64,000 nt of DNA. Source: Mucilaginibacter pineti (GTDB taxonomy: Bacteria; Bacteroidota; Bacteroidia; Sphingobacteriales; Sphingobacteriaceae). Under the pieces are notes generated by a model. That model did no database searches. It was not told the DNA's origin and worked only from the letters and a program-made list of their open reading frames with translations. Position numbers and translations under genes: made by a program. Within the stretch, counting starts at the first letter, position 1. Each line of letters opens with the position of its first letter. Location of the stretch: positions 744,001 to 808,000 of the forward strand of contig NZ_FNAI01000001.1 in assembly GCF_900101875.1 (NCBI RefSeq), in the 5' to 3' direction. This document shows, piece after piece, positions 61,610-64,000 of the stretch.

Positions 61610-62059
61610 ATGGCAAAAATTATTAAACATCAATTATTTTATCCCCACCCGCCAGCGGTAGTTTGGGATTACCTTACAAATGCCGAATTGATTGCACAAT
61701 GGCTTATGAAAAGCAATTTCCTGCCGATTGTGGGTCATGATTTTCAATTTAAAGCCAAGCCAATGCCCGAGTTGGATTTCGACGGCATTTTTTATTGTAA
61801 AGTTTTGGAAGTAGTTCCCTTTACAAAACTCTCCTACTCCTGGAAATTCGGGCCGGGCGACGGAACGTTAAATAACTCGGTAGTGAATTGGACATTAACA
61901 GAAAAAGATAACGGCACCGAACTCCTACTAATTCATAACGGATTCGAGGGTACAAGTTTATTATCAATGTTCGCATCCATGAATGAAGGCTGGTTAAGAA
62001 ATATTAAAAAAATCTTACAACTGATAAACGACGCAACAAATGGAACAACACAGGCTTGA
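61610..62059 (+). CDS. SRPBCC (AHSA1-like) protein
   Basis: A 149-residue protein. AHSA1/START-like features are HPPAVVWDYLTNAELIAQWLM at the start, the VVPFTKLSYSW strand in the middle, NGTELLLIHNGF, and a C-terminal helix with MNEGWLRNIKKILQL. Such proteins bind hydrophobic ligands or help stress responses; the activity here is unknown. The end overlaps by 20 bases the start of the ArsR gene, and a second SRPBCC gene follows it. Confidence 0.88.
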   Translation: MAKIIKHQLFYPHPPAVVWDYLTNAELIAQWLMKSNFLPIVGHDFQFKAKPMPELDFDGIFYCKVLEVVPFTKLSYSWKFGPGDGTLNNSVVNWTLTEKDNGTELLLIHNGFEGTSLLSMFASMNEGWLRNIKKILQLINDATNGTTQA

Positions 62060-62357
62060 TGCCTTCCAGGTAATTGCTGATCCGAGCCGGAGGCAAATAC
62101 TCCAACTGCTTTCTAAAGATAATATGACCATAAATTCTCTGGCTGATAATTTTGATATGAGCCGACCCGCGGTTTCAAAACATATAAAGGCACTTTATAA
62201 CGCCGGCTTTATTTCCATACAGGATATTGGCCGGGAAAGGCATTGTACGTTAAAGCAAGACGGGTTTAATGAATTACAAGAGTGGCTGGCATACTATGAT
62301 GCTTTCTGGGGCAGCAAATTGAAAAAACTGGGAGCATTACTAAACGATAAATCATAA
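62040..62357 (+). CDS. ArsR-family transcriptional regulator
   Basis: A 105-residue winged helix: FQVIADPSRRQILQLLSKD, then MTINSLADNFDMSRPAVSKHIK as the recognition region, and GRERHCTLKQDGF in the wing. No Cys cluster for metal sensing is visible, so it is not a metal sensor. ArsR-SRPBCC pairs are common and often act on organic compounds or stress. It likely binds the tandem palindromes at 61561-61604. It starts 20 bases before the end of the first SRPBCC gene. Confidence 0.92.
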   Translation: MEQHRLDAFQVIADPSRRQILQLLSKDNMTINSLADNFDMSRPAVSKHIKALYNAGFISIQDIGRERHCTLKQDGFNELQEWLAYYDAFWGSKLKKLGALLNDKS

Positions 62358-62368
62358 AAAATAAAAAC

Positions 62369-62812
62369 ATGAATAATCAAGATTTCACTACTACCATTAT
62401 AGTAGATCAAACCTCAAAAGAAGCCTTTGATGCCATCAACAATGTTCGCGGATGGTGGTCAGAAGATATTGAAGGCGGTACAAGCAAGTTAAATGACGAG
62501 TTTACGTACAAGGCTAAGGATTTGCACCGTTGTACAATGAAGCTAATAGAAGTTGTTCCGAACAAAAAAGTAGTTTGGTTAGTTTTGGACAATTATTTTA
62601 ATTTTACTAAAGATCAAACAGAGTGGATTGGCACAAAAATTATTTTTGATATCTCTGAACAAGATAATAAAACGCAAATCCGCTTCACTCACCTTGGTTT
62701 AATCCCCCTGTATGAGTGTTACGAAATCTGTTTTAATGCATGGACAAATTATATAACCAGTAGTTTGCTCAACTTGATTACTACAGGTAAAGGGGAACCA
62801 AACAAAAAGTAG
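62369..62812 (+). CDS. SRPBCC-domain protein
   Basis: A 147-residue protein with the START-like sequence IIVDQTSKEAFDAINNVRGWWSE at the start, VVPNKKVVWLVLDNYFNF in the middle, and the usual C-terminal helix (CFNAWTNYITSSLLNLI). It is the third gene of the SRPBCC-ArsR operon, 11 bases after ArsR. The ligand is unknown. It may act on the same compound as the first SRPBCC protein. Confidence 0.85.
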   Translation: MNNQDFTTTIIVDQTSKEAFDAINNVRGWWSEDIEGGTSKLNDEFTYKAKDLHRCTMKLIEVVPNKKVVWLVLDNYFNFTKDQTEWIGTKIIFDISEQDNKTQIRFTHLGLIPLYECYEICFNAWTNYITSSLLNLITTGKGEPNKK

Positions 62813-62892
62813 CGTTAAATAAATATCAAAAATGCTATCCGTTTGACAATTTGCTTGTTTTCAATTGTATATTTTGCTGTAACCTTATTAAA

Positions 62893-64000
62893 ATGTTTTC
62901 CATTAGTAAAATCGCAAAGCCGAACTGCACCACGACCGCCAATTTATTTATTATAATGCTTTTTGTGTGTTTCAATACAGCACTATTGGCACAAAACATC
63001 ACAAAAAAAGCAAATTGGATAAGGCCCGAAGTGGTATCTGGTCAGCAAACCTGGGGAATACATAATGGAATAGTATTTAGTTTATGGCCAAATGGTGTGG
63101 AAACGGCAGACCAGGGAACTGGTGGGCCAAGGGGGCTAATTAGGGTAGGATATGAATATATGGGAAAAGTATATCTCATCAACTTTATTGCTATTGAACC
63201 CGTAGTTGATGGCAAAATAGAGTTTAGTGAAATTTCACCTTCTAACGTTGACGGAAAATGGGGAAAGCTTTTGTGGACTGGCGATAATGAAACTACAGAC
63301 TCCTATAACCCAATCAATAGCCGGGGTATCATATCGCATCCGGATGGGAATAAACCTGAAATAGAACAGCTATCATTATATGTATTTACAGAACAATTTT
63401 TAAACGGAGCAAATCCATATCTTAAATTAAGTATCCGTAGTGATAGGCCAGAGGAAATATGTTTCGAAATACATAACAAAGAAAATAGCGCGAAGATGGA
63501 TAGGTGCGCCCTTACAGCTACTATGGGAAATTATTCGCGACTAAGGTTGCTGCATCTTAATAATGAAACCATTGATTCAAGAAAGTTGTATAGCGGGTAT
63601 TCAGGTATCGATTTTATTGAAAAAGAGGCATATTCTGCAAGCACGTTCTTAAAACTTAAAGACGGAAGTCCGATTGTATTTACAACATCCAACGAAAGCT
63701 TTTCTGAACTATCATCATGGCCAAACGATAGCGTATATTATACCAAAAGGAACTGGAAATACAGGCCCCTTTGTAAGCTGACGCAATACTGGCGTAAAGA
63801 TAACATGGGCTATAACCCATCGCTTGAGGTTAGGGTTAACGGCAGGGCCAAGTATTGGAGCGGCGGCACCAAAGATACTTCCCAATATGTTAACATTCCC
63901 GGTGGACCTGCATTTGAAAACTTTGAACTACGGGAAAAATATTACCCCGGGCAAAAATTTTATTACGGCCTTACTATAAAAACGGCAGATGAACTACTTA
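62893..64000 (+). CDS. Secreted protein of unknown function, 3' end outside window
   Basis: An open frame from the ATG at 62893 to the window edge, at least 369 residues without a stop. A signal peptide is likely (LFIIMLFVCFNTALLAQ). The rest contains IRPEVVSGQQTWGIHNGIVF, GGPRGLIRVGYEYMGK, INFIAIEPVVDGK, DRCALTATMGNYSRLRLLHL, and KYWSGGTKDTSQYVNIPGG. I recall similar conserved hypothetical proteins in Sphingobacteriaceae but no function. The mature part looks beta-rich and carbohydrate-lectin-like; this is a guess. It lies after the SRPBCC operon. Confidence 0.7.
   Translation, partial: MFSISKIAKPNCTTTANLFIIMLFVCFNTALLAQNITKKANWIRPEVVSGQQTWGIHNGIVFSLWPNGVETADQGTGGPRGLIRVGYEYMGKVYLINFIAIEPVVDGKIEFSEISPSNVDGKWGKLLWTGDNETTDSYNPINSRGIISHPDGNKPEIEQLSLYVFTEQFLNGANPYLKLSIRSDRPEEICFEIHNKENSAKMDRCALTATMGNYSRLRLLHLNNETIDSRKLYSGYSGIDFIEKEAYSASTFLKLKDGSPIVFTTSNESFSELSSWPNDSVYYTKRNWKYRPLCKLTQYWRKDNMGYNPSLEVRVNGRAKYWSGGTKDTSQYVNIPGGPAFENFELREKYYPGQKFYYGLTIKTADELL

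Overview
The window looks like chromosomal DNA from a Bacteroidota, most probably Sphingobacteriaceae and close to Mucilaginibacter. The clues are a SusC/SusD pair, Bacteroidota promoter elements (TTTG, then TAnnTTTG about 20 bases downstream) at several operons, a Wzc/Wza polysaccharide locus, LytTR two-component genes, an IphP-type phosphatase, DUF2961 and a moderate GC content. The genus is an inference from protein resemblance, not a computed result.

Layout. 1-9.7 kb: oxidoreductase, cupin and dienelactone hydrolase genes, a DUF2961 enzyme, a split YeeE/YedE transporter pair, an aldehyde dehydrogenase with its DUF779 partner and a divergent AraC regulator, and an IGHMBP2-like helicase. 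9.8-23.6 kb: an exopolysaccharide locus, almost all on the minus strand, with Wza- and Wzc-like export proteins, a flippase, a polymerase/ligase, four glycosyltransferases and five left-handed beta-helix acyltransferases. 23.6-27.2 kb: a small membrane ORF and a large unassigned STAND-like P-loop ATPase. 27.2-33.1 kb: a secreted tyrosine-phosphatase-like protein and a SusC/SusD pair. 33.5-43.3 kb: a VOC protein, a GntR-controlled ABC operon with a perfect operator, a RICIN protein with a PQQ-type dehydrogenase/cytochrome c fusion, DoxX with a GlxA-type regulator, a MarR-GNAT fusion and a HAD hydrolase.

43.3-55.1 kb begins at a tRNA-Met followed by arm-like repeats and a truncated tyrosine integrase, and ends at a sequence resembling a tRNA 3' end plus terminator. 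Between them lie an unassigned gene, rtcB with a divergent WYL regulator, and an apparent NAD+ recycling operon: an NrtR-like Nudix regulator, NadM-Nudix, nicotinamide phosphoribosyltransferase and an atypical PRPP-synthetase-like protein. A LytTR kinase/regulator pair and an outer-membrane beta-barrel gene follow. They share a 16-base motif upstream that may be the regulator's site.

55.1-64 kb: an RND efflux system (permease, adaptor, TolC) with a TetR regulator and three copies of its likely operator; an SRPBCC-ArsR-SRPBCC operon with two tandem palindromes around its promoter; and a secreted protein of unknown function that runs off the end of the window.

The most interesting parts are the tRNA-linked NAD+ module with its unusual Prs-like enzyme, the orphan STAND ATPase next to the polysaccharide locus, and a set of clear self-regulation operators. 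No CRISPR array, complete insertion sequence or rRNA gene was seen.
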